Source: JALYGY01 sp963800975 (GTDB taxonomy: Bacteria > Actinomycetota > Rubrobacteria > Rubrobacterales > Rubrobacteraceae). From it: 64,000 bases of DNA. This document shows, piece by piece, positions 16,860 to 25,801 of the stretch. Location of the stretch: positions 744,001-808,000 of the forward strand of contig CAWDDB010000008.1 of NCBI GenBank assembly GCA_963800975.1. Direction: 5' to 3'. The notes beneath the pieces are model-generated. The model was given only the letters and a program-made list of their open reading frames with translations. It had not been told where the DNA came from and did not search any database. The position numbers were made by a program, and so were the translations under genes. Within the stretch, counting starts at the first letter, position 1; each line of letters starts with the position of its first letter.

Positions 16860-17819
16860 ATGATCGAATTTAGGAGCGTAAGCAAGACCTACGCGGGCTC
16901 CGACGGGCCCGTGGTCAACGACCTCTCCTTCGAAGTCCTCGAAGGGGAGATTTGCGTTTTGGTGGGGCCTTCGGGGTGCGGGAAGACCACGACGATGCGC
17001 ATGGTCAACCGGCTCATCGAGCCGACGGAGGGTGAGATCCTCATCGACGGCGAGCCGAACACCGCCATGAGCGGCACCCAGCTCAGGCGCAAGATCGGCT
17101 ACGCGATCCAGCAGATCGGGCTCTTCCCTCACCGCACCATCGCCGAAAACATCGCGACCGTGCCTGGCCTGCTGGGCTGGGACAAAGGGCGCATAAGCGA
17201 ACGCGTCGACGAGCTGCTTGAGCTGGTGGGGCTTGACCCTGACGACTACCGCGACCGCTACCCGGCCGAGCTCTCGGGCGGCCAGCAGCAGCGGGTCGGG
17301 GTGGCGCGCGCGATGGCCGCGGACCCCCCGATCATGCTCATGGACGAGCCCTTCGGGGCGGTCGACCCGATCACGCGCGAGCGCTTGCAGGAAGAATTCC
17401 TGAACATCCAGAAGAACATCAAGAAGACCATCGTCTTCGTCACCCACGACATAGACGAGGCGATCAGGATGGGCGACAAGATCGCCATCCTCAGGCAGGG
17501 CGGGTTTCTGGAGCAGTACGACTCGCCGGAGAACATCCTGACCAGCCCGGCCTCCGATTTCGTGGCCTCGTTCGTTGGGGCCGACAGGTTCCTCAAACGG
17601 CTCTCGTTGCTCCGCGTCGAGGATATGCAGCTCGAACCGGCCAACGGGAGCGCCGACCTGCCCCTCATCACCGGCGGCCTGACCGTGCGGGACGCCCTCT
17701 CGGAGATCATCGGTGCGGGCACCACCCGCGGGGTCGTCGAGCAGAACGGGGAGAGGAGGCTGCTGACCCTTGAGGCGATAGAGGCCCTCACCAAGAGGCC
17801 GGAGAGCCCGCGTGGGTAG
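16860..17819 (+). CDS. osmoprotectant (glycine betaine/choline) ABC transporter ATPase
   Basis: 319 residues. Walker A GPSGCGKTTTM, Q-loop IQQIGLFPH, signature LSGGQQQR, Walker B IMLMDEPFGAVDP and H-loop VTHDIDEA are intact. The LFPHRTIAENIATVPGLLGW stretch is characteristic of OpuCA/ProV-type subunits. The C-terminal 80 residues look like one degenerate CBS-type domain rather than the usual pair. The ATG has GGAG five bases upstream. A TATACT box at 16749-16754 would give a leader of about 100 bases. The end overlaps the first permease by eight bases. Confidence 0.9.
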   Translation: MIEFRSVSKTYAGSDGPVVNDLSFEVLEGEICVLVGPSGCGKTTTMRMVNRLIEPTEGEILIDGEPNTAMSGTQLRRKIGYAIQQIGLFPHRTIAENIATVPGLLGWDKGRISERVDELLELVGLDPDDYRDRYPAELSGGQQQRVGVARAMAADPPIMLMDEPFGAVDPITRERLQEEFLNIQKNIKKTIVFVTHDIDEAIRMGDKIAILRQGGFLEQYDSPENILTSPASDFVASFVGADRFLKRLSLLRVEDMQLEPANGSADLPLITGGLTVRDALSEIIGAGTTRGVVEQNGERRLLTLEAIEALTKRPESPRG

Positions 17820-18501
17820 CCTTGGCCTGCTCCTCCAGGACCTCGAGCCCGAGCTCATAGATTGGGGTTGGATCTCGGACAACTTCTGGGAGGACATCTG
17901 GCCCGCTTTCCAGGGGCACGTTTTCCTGTCGTTCGTCTCGGTAGGAATAGCGCTGGCCATCTCGCTGCCGATCGGGATCTTCGTCTCCCGCGTACGCGGT
18001 GCCTACGCGCCCGTCACGTTCCTCACCGGAGCGCTGTACGCGGTCCCGAGCCTCGCCATGTTCGCCATACTTATCTCCATCGGCGTCCCCTTGGGGGCGA
18101 TGCCGGTGATAATCGCGCTCGTCGCCTACTCGTTGCTGATCCTGATCCGTAACACGGTGGCCGGTATGGACGCGGTGCCGGCTGAGACCATCGACGCCGC
18201 CAGAGGGATGGGCCTCACGAAGGGCCAGATCCTCTTTCGGGTGGAGCTGCCCTTGGCTCTGCCGGTCATCGTGGCTGGCATCCGGATCGCGACCGTTACG
18301 ATCATCGGCATCGCCACCATCGGCGCCTACATCGCCGGCGGGGGCCTGGGGGCCCTTATCTTCGACGGCATCTCCCGCAACTTCCCGACCATGGTCATCT
18401 CAGGCGCGGCCCTGGCGACCTTGTTGGCAGTCGTCGCGGACCTGGGTTTGCTGGCCTTGGAGCGGTACCTCAGGCCGTGGTCGCGGGTGAAGAGGGCGTA
18501 G
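17812..18501 (+). CDS. osmoprotectant ABC transporter permease 1
   Basis: 229 residues with five or six membrane helices. The binding-protein-dependent permease loop is ETIDAARGMGLTKGQILFRV with a further GGGLGALIF. This pattern is typical of OpuCB/ProW-type subunits. The GTG start overlaps the ATPase stop. The second permease begins two bases after its stop, so the two are likely to form a heterodimer. Confidence 0.9.
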   Translation: MGSLGLLLQDLEPELIDWGWISDNFWEDIWPAFQGHVFLSFVSVGIALAISLPIGIFVSRVRGAYAPVTFLTGALYAVPSLAMFAILISIGVPLGAMPVIIALVAYSLLILIRNTVAGMDAVPAETIDAARGMGLTKGQILFRVELPLALPVIVAGIRIATVTIIGIATIGAYIAGGGLGALIFDGISRNFPTMVISGAALATLLAVVADLGLLALERYLRPWSRVKRA

Positions 18502-18502
18502 C

Positions 18503-19153
18503 GTGGGCGAGCTCCTGCGCACCTTCTCGGAACCGGGGTTCCCGACCCTGGTCTTGCAGCACGTCGAGCTCTCGGCGCTAGCGCTTCTGTTAGCAGTCGC
18601 CATAGCCTTGCCGGTGGCGCTCCTGTTGAGGAACTCGCCCATCGGAGCCACCATCGCCATCAACCTCGGTAACATCGGTCGGGCGGTGCCGTCGCTGGCC
18701 CTCCTGGCCTTCGCCCTGCCCTTCTTCGGCCTCGGCTTCACGACGGCGCTGGTCGCGCTCACGGCGCTGGCCATCCCCCCGATCCTGATAAACGCCTCCG
18801 TTGGCCTGCGGGAGGTCAGCCGCGACGTGATAGACGCCGCGAGAGGGATGGGTCTCTCGGACGGGCAGATACTGACCCGCGTGCAGTTGCCCATCGCGGC
18901 GCCCGTGATCTTCGCGGGCCTGCGCACATCGGCGGTGCAGGTGGTCGCGAGTGCCACGCTGGCAACGTTCATCGGCGGCGGGGGTCTGGGAGACGTGATC
19001 GTAGAGGGTTTCTCTCGCGGCGACGCAACGCTCGTGGCGGGCGCCCTGTCGGTGGCGGTGCTGGCGATCATCACGGACATCCTCTTCGGCGGTCTCGAGC
19101 GCGTCTTCACCCCGAAGGGCCTGAAGATCGCCCAGAGGCGGCGGACGAAATGA
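18503..19153 (+). CDS. osmoprotectant ABC transporter permease 2
   Basis: 216 residues, similar in pattern to the preceding permease: five or more membrane helices and the coupling loop DVIDAARGMGLSDGQILTRV, then FIGGGGLGDVI. GTG start. This is the OpuCD-like partner in an ATPase-permease-permease-binding protein operon. Confidence 0.9.
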   Translation: MGELLRTFSEPGFPTLVLQHVELSALALLLAVAIALPVALLLRNSPIGATIAINLGNIGRAVPSLALLAFALPFFGLGFTTALVALTALAIPPILINASVGLREVSRDVIDAARGMGLSDGQILTRVQLPIAAPVIFAGLRTSAVQVVASATLATFIGGGGLGDVIVEGFSRGDATLVAGALSVAVLAIITDILFGGLERVFTPKGLKIAQRRRTK

Positions 19154-19185
19154 ACGGTGTGAACAAACCACAGTCAGGAGGCAAG

Positions 19186-20163
19186 ATGAAGAACCGAACA
19201 AAGTTGATCCGCGCCATACCGGCGCTGCTCGCGGTGCTCGCGCTGTCCTTGGTCGCGGCGTGCGGCAACGTTGGCGGAAGCTCCTCGGACTCGGACGATT
19301 CGGGCGGCGGGTCCGGGCCCACCATAACCGTCGGCTCCAAGAACTTCACCGAGCAGTACATCCTGGGCAACATGTACGCCCAGGCCCTGGAAAACGCCGG
19401 CTTCAACGTGGAGACCAAGCTCAACCTCGGCTCGGAGCAGATCGCCGACCGGGCGCTGCAAAACGACCAGATAGATCTCTACCCCGAGTACACGGGCACG
19501 GCCCTCGTGGCGATAGTCGATGAGGAGTTCGGCAAGGACCCGGCGAGCCTCAACAGCCCCGAGGAGACCTACCAGCAGGCGAAGAAGCTCTACGCCCAGC
19601 GAGAGCCAGCCGACACGATGCTGGAGCCCGCGCCGTTCAACAACACCTACGGCATCTTTGTCCGCAAGGAGGTCGCCGAGGAACAAGGCATCCAGAACCT
19701 GAACGACCTGGCTGAAGCCTCCCCGGACCTTAGCTTCGCCTCCTACTCCGAGTTCCAGGACCGCTCCGACGGCTACAAGAACATGCAGAAGAACTACCCG
19801 GCCCTGGACTTCGGCGACATACAGATCGTCAACGACCTCGGGCTCCGCTACCGGGGCCTGACGAGCGACGACAGCGATCCGCCCGACGTGGGCGTGGGCT
19901 TCACCACGGACGGACAGCTCACTTCGGACGAGCTGGTAGTCATGGACGACCCCAAGAGCATCTGGCCGTTCTACTACCCAGCCCCCGTGGTCAGGAGCGA
20001 CGTGCTCGAGGAGAACCCGGAGATCGAGGAGGTCCTGAACGAGGTCTCCGCGAGCCTCGACGTCGAGACCATGCGCGAGCTAAACGCCAGGGTGGACCTC
20101 GATCAGGAAGATCCCGAGGACGTCGCCGAGCAGCACCTCGAAGAGGCAGGCATCCTGAACTAG
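19186..20163 (+). CDS. osmoprotectant-binding lipoprotein
   Basis: 325 residues. A lipoprotein signal with lipobox LVAAC (Cys about 26) is followed by a low-complexity Ser/Asp/Gly linker and an OpuAC-type domain beginning ITVGSKNFTEQYILGNMYAQ, the usual opening of glycine betaine/choline-binding proteins. ATG at 19186 is preferred to the one at 19150 because AGGAGG lies just before it and the signal peptide starts there. A strong terminator hairpin follows the operon. Confidence 0.92.
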   Translation: MKNRTKLIRAIPALLAVLALSLVAACGNVGGSSSDSDDSGGGSGPTITVGSKNFTEQYILGNMYAQALENAGFNVETKLNLGSEQIADRALQNDQIDLYPEYTGTALVAIVDEEFGKDPASLNSPEETYQQAKKLYAQREPADTMLEPAPFNNTYGIFVRKEVAEEQGIQNLNDLAEASPDLSFASYSEFQDRSDGYKNMQKNYPALDFGDIQIVNDLGLRYRGLTSDDSDPPDVGVGFTTDGQLTSDELVVMDDPKSIWPFYYPAPVVRSDVLEENPEIEEVLNEVSASLDVETMRELNARVDLDQEDPEDVAEQHLEEAGILN

Positions 20164-20186
20164 GCCCGTAGTCTCCGTAGCTCCAC

Positions 20187-20225
20187 GACCGCCGCGTCCT
20201 ACTCCTGGGCGCGGCGGTCTCTATT
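20187..20225 (+). terminator. hairpin terminator of the osmoprotectant operon
   Basis: GACCGCCGCG (20187-20196) pairs perfectly with CGCGGCGGTC (20210-20219) around a 13-base loop, 24 bases after the stop codon of the binding-protein gene. The following T tract is short (TCTATT), so termination could be partly Rho-dependent. Confidence 0.7.
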
Positions 20226-20304
20226 CGACCCCGCTCCAGTCCGGAGACTGTAGACTGGTGGAGGTGAGAACGTCGCGTCTCCGGCAGATAGGGAGGAGCA
20301 TCCC

Positions 20305-21972
20305 GTGACCGACACGCAGAAGGCCCCTACCATCCGGGCGCCCAGGGGCACGGAGATCTCCTGCAAGGGCTGGCACCAGGAGGCGGCCCTGCGAATGCTC
20401 ATGAACAACCTGGACCCGGAGGTCGCCGAGCGTCCCGAAGACCTCGTCGTCTACGGCGGCACGGGCAAGGCTGCCCGCGACTGGGAGAGCTTCTGGGCCA
20501 TCGTGTCTACCTTGCAAAGCCTCGAGGACGACGAAACGCTCCTGGTCCAGTCTGGCAAGCCCGTCGCGGTCTTCCGCACCCACGCCTTCGCGCCGAGGGT
20601 TCTCATCGCGAACTCGCTGCTAGTCCCCGAGTGGGCCGACTGGGAGACCTTCAGGGAGCTGGAGAAGGCTGGGCTCACGATGTACGGTCAGATGACGGCC
20701 GGATCCTGGATCTACATCGGCACCCAGGGCATCTTGCAGGGAACCTACGAGACCTTCGCCGCCATCGCGGAGCAACGATTCGGCGGGACGCTGCGCGGGC
20801 GGGTCTGTCTTACCGCGGGCCTCGGCGGCATGGGTGGTGCCCAGCCTCTCGCCATCACCATGAACGAGGGCGTGGCCCTCTGCGTCGAGGTGGACCCGAA
20901 CCGCGCCCGACGCCGCGTAGAGGGCGGCTACCTCGACGTCCTGGCCGACGACCTGGACGAAGCCCTGCAGCGCACCGAGGAAGCAAGGCGCGAGGGCTTC
21001 CCGCTCTCCGTCGGCGTCACCGGCAACGCCGCGGAGGTCTTCCCGGCGCTCCTGGAGCGCGACTACGCGCCTGATGCCGTCACGGATCAGACCTCGGCCC
21101 ACGATCCCCTCGGCGGCTACGTGCCCGCGGGGTACACCCTCGAAGCGGCAGCCGAGCTGCGCGAGGGCGACCCGGACCGCTACGTCGCGGAAGCCCGCTC
21201 GTCTATGGCCCGCCACTGCGCGGCGATGGTCGGCATGCGGGAGCGCGGGGCCGAGGCCTTCGACTACGGCAACAACCTGCGGACGGAGGCGAAGGCGGGC
21301 GGCTTCGAGGCGGCCTTCTCCTACCCAGGCTTCGTACCCGCCTACATCAGGCCGCTCTTCTGCGAGGGCAAGGGACCGTTCCGGTGGGCCGCGCTCTCGG
21401 GAGACCCGGACGACATCGCCGCCACGGACGACGCGATCCTCGGCCTCTTCCCCGACGACGAGCGCCTCGCCCGCTGGGTCGAGCAGGCGCGAGAGAAGGT
21501 CCACTTCCAGGGCTTGCCCGCGCGCATCTGCTGGCTCGGCGCGGGATCCCGCCACAGGGCAGGCTTGCGCTTCAACGAGCTCGCGGCCGACGGAACCATC
21601 TCCGCCCCGATAGTGATCGGGCGCGATCACCTGGACACGGGGAGCGTAGCCTCGCCCTACCGGGAGACGGAGGCGATGCGGGACGGCTCGGACGCGATCG
21701 CCGACTGGCCGATCCTGAACGCCCTACTGAACACCGCCAGCGGGGCGAGCTGGGTCGCGGTCCACCACGGCGGCGGCGTCGGGATCGGCAGGTCCATCCA
21801 CGCCGGGGCCCAGGTCCTCGCCGACGGCACCAAGGATGGCGCCACGCGCCTCGAACGCGTCCTGACCAACGACCCCTCCATCGGCGTCGTCCGCCACGCC
21901 GACGCCGGCTACGAGGCCGCCCGGGAGGCGGCCCGATCACTCGGCATCAGGATGCCGATGCAAGAAGGTTGA
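20305..21972 (+). CDS. hutU: urocanate hydratase HutU
   Basis: Converts urocanate to imidazolone propionate in histidine breakdown. 555 residues, the full family length. Features: the NAD-binding region with GGTGKAARDWESF, QTSAHDPLGGYVPAGY with the family motif, and MFCEGKG-like LFCEGKGPFRW. GTG start with GGGAGGAG upstream; a TAGACT box at about 20251 may be the -10. hutF follows with a TTGA overlap. hutH (histidine ammonia-lyase) is not in this window. Confidence 0.96.
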   Translation: MTDTQKAPTIRAPRGTEISCKGWHQEAALRMLMNNLDPEVAERPEDLVVYGGTGKAARDWESFWAIVSTLQSLEDDETLLVQSGKPVAVFRTHAFAPRVLIANSLLVPEWADWETFRELEKAGLTMYGQMTAGSWIYIGTQGILQGTYETFAAIAEQRFGGTLRGRVCLTAGLGGMGGAQPLAITMNEGVALCVEVDPNRARRRVEGGYLDVLADDLDEALQRTEEARREGFPLSVGVTGNAAEVFPALLERDYAPDAVTDQTSAHDPLGGYVPAGYTLEAAAELREGDPDRYVAEARSSMARHCAAMVGMRERGAEAFDYGNNLRTEAKAGGFEAAFSYPGFVPAYIRPLFCEGKGPFRWAALSGDPDDIAATDDAILGLFPDDERLARWVEQAREKVHFQGLPARICWLGAGSRHRAGLRFNELAADGTISAPIVIGRDHLDTGSVASPYRETEAMRDGSDAIADWPILNALLNTASGASWVAVHHGGGVGIGRSIHAGAQVLADGTKDGATRLERVLTNDPSIGVVRHADAGYEAAREAARSLGIRMPMQEG

Positions 21973-23231
21973 GACGCACCCTACTTCCGGACCTGCTCCT
22001 CGACGCGCGCGGGGCCCACGGCGGAACCGGCGTCACGGTAGAGGGCGGGCGCGTGGTCGAGGTCGGGCCGGCGAGTTATGGCGAGCGTCTCGCGGGCCGG
22101 GCGCTCTCTCCTGGCTTCGTGAACGCGCACAGCCACGCCTTCCAGCGTGGTCTGCGTGGGCGGGTCGAGCGCAGGGATCCGGATCACCCCGAGGACGACT
22201 TCTGGACCTGGCGGGAGCAGATGTACGGCCTGGCGGAGAGCCTGGATCCGGCCGGCATCCACGAAGCCAGCTTGAGGTGCTACCGTGAGATGCTGCGGGC
22301 GGGCTACACGAGCGTGGCCGAGTTCCACTACCTGCACCACCGCCCGAACGGCGGCCCCTACGAAGACCCGAACGAGCTCGCGAAGGCCGTTGCCCAGGCC
22401 GCCGAGGAGGCCGGTATAAGGCTCCTCCTGCTGCCCGCCGCGTACGCCAGGGGCGGCATCCCGCGCTTCCGCGATACGGAAGTCGAGGCTTTCCTGGAGA
22501 GGGTGGACGCGCTTCGGGGATGGGCCAAGGGACGAGAACTGGTCGAGGTCGGGGTAGCAGCCCACAGCGTACGCGCCGTGCCGCGGGCCTGGCTCGAACG
22601 CCTCGGAGAGTACGCTCGCCGCAACGACCTGCCGCTGCACGTCCACGCAGACGAGCAACCACGCGAGATCCGGGAGTGCGAGGAAGAGCACGGGATGCGG
22701 CCCATAGAGCTGCTGGCCGAGACCGGGTTTCTCGGCCGAGGCGCGACCGTGATCCACGCCACCCACGCGAACGAGCGAGAGCTGGAGCTGCTCTCCGAGC
22801 ACGGCTCGAGCGTGTGCGCGTGCCCCACCACCGAGGGGAACCTCGGGGACGGCTTTCTTCCGGCTCAGGGCATCCTGCGGCTCGGCATCGGGCTGCAGGT
22901 GGGCTCCGACTCGCACGCGCGCGTCGACCCGTTCGAGGAGCTAAGGGAGATAGAGACGAACGCCCGCAGGCTCTCGGGCGCCAGGAACGTGCTCGTGCAG
23001 CCGGGCGACGACTCGCCTACCCCCTGGCTCCTTCGAGCCGGCTGGGGGCGAGAAGGCGTAACGGCGGGCCACCCCGCCGACTTCGTCGAGATCGACCTCG
23101 AGCACCCGGCCGTAGCCGACGTGGGACACGGGGATCTACCATCCTCCCTGGTCTTCGGGGCCGGGAGCAGTGTGGTAGCCGCTTCCTGGGTCGCCGGACG
23201 CCGCGTCTACGAGAGGAACCGAGATGTCTGA
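21969..23231 (+). CDS. hutF: formimidoylglutamate deiminase HutF
   Basis: 420 residues of the amidohydrolase fold. Metal ligands are visible in GFVNAHSHAFQRG, LPLHVHADEQ, ATVIHATHAN and GSDSHARVDPFEE. HutF converts N-formimino-glutamate to N-formyl-glutamate, so this organism uses the two-step deiminase route, which needs an N-formylglutamate hydrolase not seen here. The TTG start overlapping the hutU stop is chosen; the frame stays open upstream over hutU, but that part is not coding. The end overlaps hutI by eight bases. Confidence 0.93.
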   Translation: MRRTLLPDLLLDARGAHGGTGVTVEGGRVVEVGPASYGERLAGRALSPGFVNAHSHAFQRGLRGRVERRDPDHPEDDFWTWREQMYGLAESLDPAGIHEASLRCYREMLRAGYTSVAEFHYLHHRPNGGPYEDPNELAKAVAQAAEEAGIRLLLLPAAYARGGIPRFRDTEVEAFLERVDALRGWAKGRELVEVGVAAHSVRAVPRAWLERLGEYARRNDLPLHVHADEQPREIRECEEEHGMRPIELLAETGFLGRGATVIHATHANERELELLSEHGSSVCACPTTEGNLGDGFLPAQGILRLGIGLQVGSDSHARVDPFEELREIETNARRLSGARNVLVQPGDDSPTPWLLRAGWGREGVTAGHPADFVEIDLEHPAVADVGHGDLPSSLVFGAGSSVVAASWVAGRRVYERNRDV

Positions 23232-24471
23232 GGTAACGCTCCTAATACACGACCTCGAGGCTGCCGTCTCTCCGAAGGGCCCTGGGCCGCTGAGGGGCCG
23301 CGACCTTGGCGACCTCGAGGTTCGCGCCCCAGCCTCGGTCGCAATCTCGGGCGACCGCATCGTGGCTGTAGGCGACCCGAGGGAGGTCCTGCGCGGGTTG
23401 CCCGAAGGAGCGGATCCCGAGCCCCTGGACGGGCGGGGCAGGGTCGCGTTGCCTGGCCTCGTGGATTGCCACGCCCACCCAGCGTTCCTCGGCGACCGGG
23501 CCAGGGAGTTCGAGCTGCGCTCGGAGGGCGCAAGCTACGAGGAGCTGCACGCCGCCGGCGGGGGGATCCTCTCCACCGTATCCGCAACGAGGGAGGGCAG
23601 CGAGGAGGAGCTGAGGTCCGCCGTACGGACGCACCTCGGATGGATGTTCGAGCACGGCACCCTGACCGCCGAGGCAAAGAGCGGCTACGGACTCGACCGC
23701 GAGACGGAGCTCAAGTCCCTGCGCGCCATCAGGGACGCGGCGGATTCCCTTCCGGTCGACGTCTCCCCGACCTTCCTCGGGGCGCACACGGTACCCGAGG
23801 GATTCTCGGGCGCGGCGGAGTACGTCGACTTCGTGATCCGGGAGGTCCTCCCTGAGGCGGCCCCGCTCGCGCGGGCCGCCGACGTGTTTCTCGAGCGCGG
23901 CTCATTCGAGGTCCCCGAGGCGAGGAAGTACCTGGAGGCTTGCGCCGACCGTGGCCTCGCGCTGCGCCTGCACGCCGACCAGTTCTCCGAGCGTGGGGCG
24001 ATACCGCTGGCAATAGAGCTAGGCGCCAGGAGCGTGGATCACCTCGAGAATACGGGCGAGAGCGGCGCGCGCCGGCTGGCAAGGAGCGACGTCGCCGCCG
24101 TCCTGCTCCCGGCCTGCGGGCTGTTCCTCGAACTCCCCCTCCCCCCCGCGAGGCTGCTCGTCGAGCAGGGAGCCATCGTCGCGCTGGCAACCGACCTCAA
24201 CCCCGGAAGCTCCTTTTGCGAGTCGCTGCCGCTGGTCATGAACCTGGCGTGTACCCGCCTCGGGCTCTCGCCCGCGCAGACGCTGAGCGCGTGCACCGTC
24301 AACGCGGCGTACGTGCTCGATCTGGATGGTATAGGGCGGCTCGCGCCAGGGTACAGGGCCGACGTGCTCGTCCTCGACGCGCCCGACTGGCGCTACCTCG
24401 CGTACCACCTCGGCGGCGATCGCTTTGCGGCGAAGATCAAGGCCGGTCGCAAGATCGAGCATCTTGGATAG
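23224..24471 (+). CDS. hutI: imidazolonepropionase HutI
   Basis: 415 residues. Amidohydrolase with the HutI pattern: LPGLVDCHAHPAFLGDRA, SGYGLDRETELK, LRLHADQFSERG, VALATDLNPGSSFCESLP. It opens the imidazolone ring to give formiminoglutamate, the HutF substrate. The ATG start overlaps the last eight bases of hutF. The stop is TAG, after which the same reading frame stays open for a further 90 codons with coding character (see the next feature). Confidence 0.95.
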   Translation: MSEVTLLIHDLEAAVSPKGPGPLRGRDLGDLEVRAPASVAISGDRIVAVGDPREVLRGLPEGADPEPLDGRGRVALPGLVDCHAHPAFLGDRAREFELRSEGASYEELHAAGGGILSTVSATREGSEEELRSAVRTHLGWMFEHGTLTAEAKSGYGLDRETELKSLRAIRDAADSLPVDVSPTFLGAHTVPEGFSGAAEYVDFVIREVLPEAAPLARAADVFLERGSFEVPEARKYLEACADRGLALRLHADQFSERGAIPLAIELGARSVDHLENTGESGARRLARSDVAAVLLPACGLFLELPLPPARLLVEQGAIVALATDLNPGSSFCESLPLVMNLACTRLGLSPAQTLSACTVNAAYVLDLDGIGRLAPGYRADVLVLDAPDWRYLAYHLGGDRFAAKIKAGRKIEHLG

Positions 24472-24744
24472 CATACGACCAGCACGTCGTCGCTCGACGA
24501 GCCCGTTGCCTGGGTAAAGACGGACTACTTCGGTAGCTCCGGATTCCAGTCCGCCACCTCCTGGGATCGCGGCGAGACCGTAGTTGGTCCCTTCAAGACC
24601 GGGGCCGAGACCGCTCTCCTCGACGGCGCGATCAGCCACGCTCTCCGCAGCATTGGCGTAGTGAGCGAGGGCAGCCATGATGAGTTCGACACCCTGGGAC
24701 TTGGGCGGCACCGGGACAACGAAGAATGGATGGAGTGGTCGTAA
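24472..24744 (+). pseudogene. coding-like frame without a start codon, in frame after hutI
   Basis: Directly after the hutI TAG, the same frame is open for 90 codons and reads WVKTDYFGSSGFQSATSWDR early and DEFDTLGLGRHRDNEEWMEW at the end. Third codon positions are strongly G/C, as in real genes here, and the peptide has the look of a small conserved actinobacterial protein (from memory, not searched). No ATG, GTG or TTG occurs in frame before the conserved part. The best position for a lost start is GTT at 24505, before GCC TGG GTA AAG. It may be a gene with a mutated start, a readthrough extension of HutI, or a sequencing error. Confidence 0.45.
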
Positions 24745-24863
24745 GATAAGCGTGACTAACGCAACGTTTCGGCAGAAAGCAGCTACATCTTTGCGCCATA
24801 AAGTAGACCACCTCCCCGCAAGGTTAGAAAGAATACTCGCGCGGCCACCGCTGGCGACCCCGC

Positions 24864-24880
24864 TATAATGGCTCCGACGA
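24864..24880 (+). promoter_or_regulatory. TATAAT promoter before the first metallophosphoesterase
   Basis: A perfect TATAAT at 24864-24869. Transcription from it would begin near the ATG at 24880, which opens a 28-codon frame (24880-24966) ending five bases beyond the proposed TTG start of the metallophosphoesterase. This could be a leaderless small frame translationally coupled to the enzyme. The 120 bases before the box hold no other recognisable gene. Confidence 0.5.
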
Positions 24881-24958
24881 TGAACGAAGATGCCGAGGGT
24901 TCCATATTCCGAGAAGGAGCATGGATCTGCCGGGCGGAGGCTAGTACTGGAGCGGAAC

Positions 24959-25768
24959 TTGGGTAACGGGCGGTTGACCATTTGCCAGGTAAGCGACATC
25001 CACTGTGGCAACGCCCGCTTCATCCCCGATCTTCTGGACCGCACGATCATCGAGATAAACCGTTTGGAGCCGACAGCAGTCGTGGTCGCCGGGGACCTTA
25101 CCGACGCGGGGTACCGCGAGGAGTTCGAGCAAGCCGCTGAGTACATCGGTCGGTTCGAGTGCGAGAACATCATGGTCATCCCAGGCAACCACGACGCCCG
25201 GAACGTCGGCTACGTACACTTCGAACGGCTCTTCGGGGAACGCCAGTCGGTCATGGACCTAGACGGCGTGATACTGGTTGGGGTGGACTCCTCCGAGCCG
25301 GACCTAAACGACGGGCAGGTGGGTCGGGAGCACTACGATTTTATCGTCGACACCTTCTCTCAAGCTCCTCAAGACAAGCTCAAGGTGTTCGTCGTACACC
25401 ACCACCTGATCTCCCTTCCGGGCACCGGGCGCGAACGGAACATCGTCTTCGACGCCGGGGACATCCTGGAGAGGCTCATAGACGTGCGGGTGGACCTGGT
25501 GCTCTCGGGGCACAAGCACGTGCCGTACTCCTGGAGGCTGGAGGACATGCTCATCGTGAACTCCGGGACCGCTTCGACGCTGCGCGTCAGGGGCAACACT
25601 CGGCCATGCTACAACATCATCGAGGTCGAGGACGGGCGGGTCGAGGTCTTCCGCAAGTATCCCTTCAAAAAGCGGGAAATCGCGGTTAGCTTTCATCCCA
25701 GGACCCACGAGTACTCTCGCTCCGAGGAGAAGATCGACGCCGAGATCGGCAGCCAGCCTCCACCCTGA
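24959..25768 (+). CDS. metallophosphoesterase, 3',5'-cAMP phosphodiesterase-like
   Basis: 269 residues from the TTG at 24959. Calcineurin-type metal motifs are intact: VSDIHCG, VVAGDLTDAG, VIPGNHDARN, VVHHH and LSGHKHVPY. The pattern resembles CpdA/Icc-type phosphodiesterases. The start is set at TTG (GGAG six bases before) because the paralogue at 27659-28510 also begins just before its first beta strand; an ATG at 24890 would add 23 atypical residues. Substrate not shown by sequence. Confidence 0.82.
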   Translation: MGNGRLTICQVSDIHCGNARFIPDLLDRTIIEINRLEPTAVVVAGDLTDAGYREEFEQAAEYIGRFECENIMVIPGNHDARNVGYVHFERLFGERQSVMDLDGVILVGVDSSEPDLNDGQVGREHYDFIVDTFSQAPQDKLKVFVVHHHLISLPGTGRERNIVFDAGDILERLIDVRVDLVLSGHKHVPYSWRLEDMLIVNSGTASTLRVRGNTRPCYNIIEVEDGRVEVFRKYPFKKREIAVSFHPRTHEYSRSEEKIDAEIGSQPPP

Positions 25769-25801
25769 GGGGCATCTCGAGGAGAGCCGCCCATCGGCTC
25801 A

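Noticed and set aside
21384..21968. N-terminal extension of HutF
   Set aside because: It lies within hutU in another frame and has no similarity to amidohydrolases; the real start overlaps the hutU stop.
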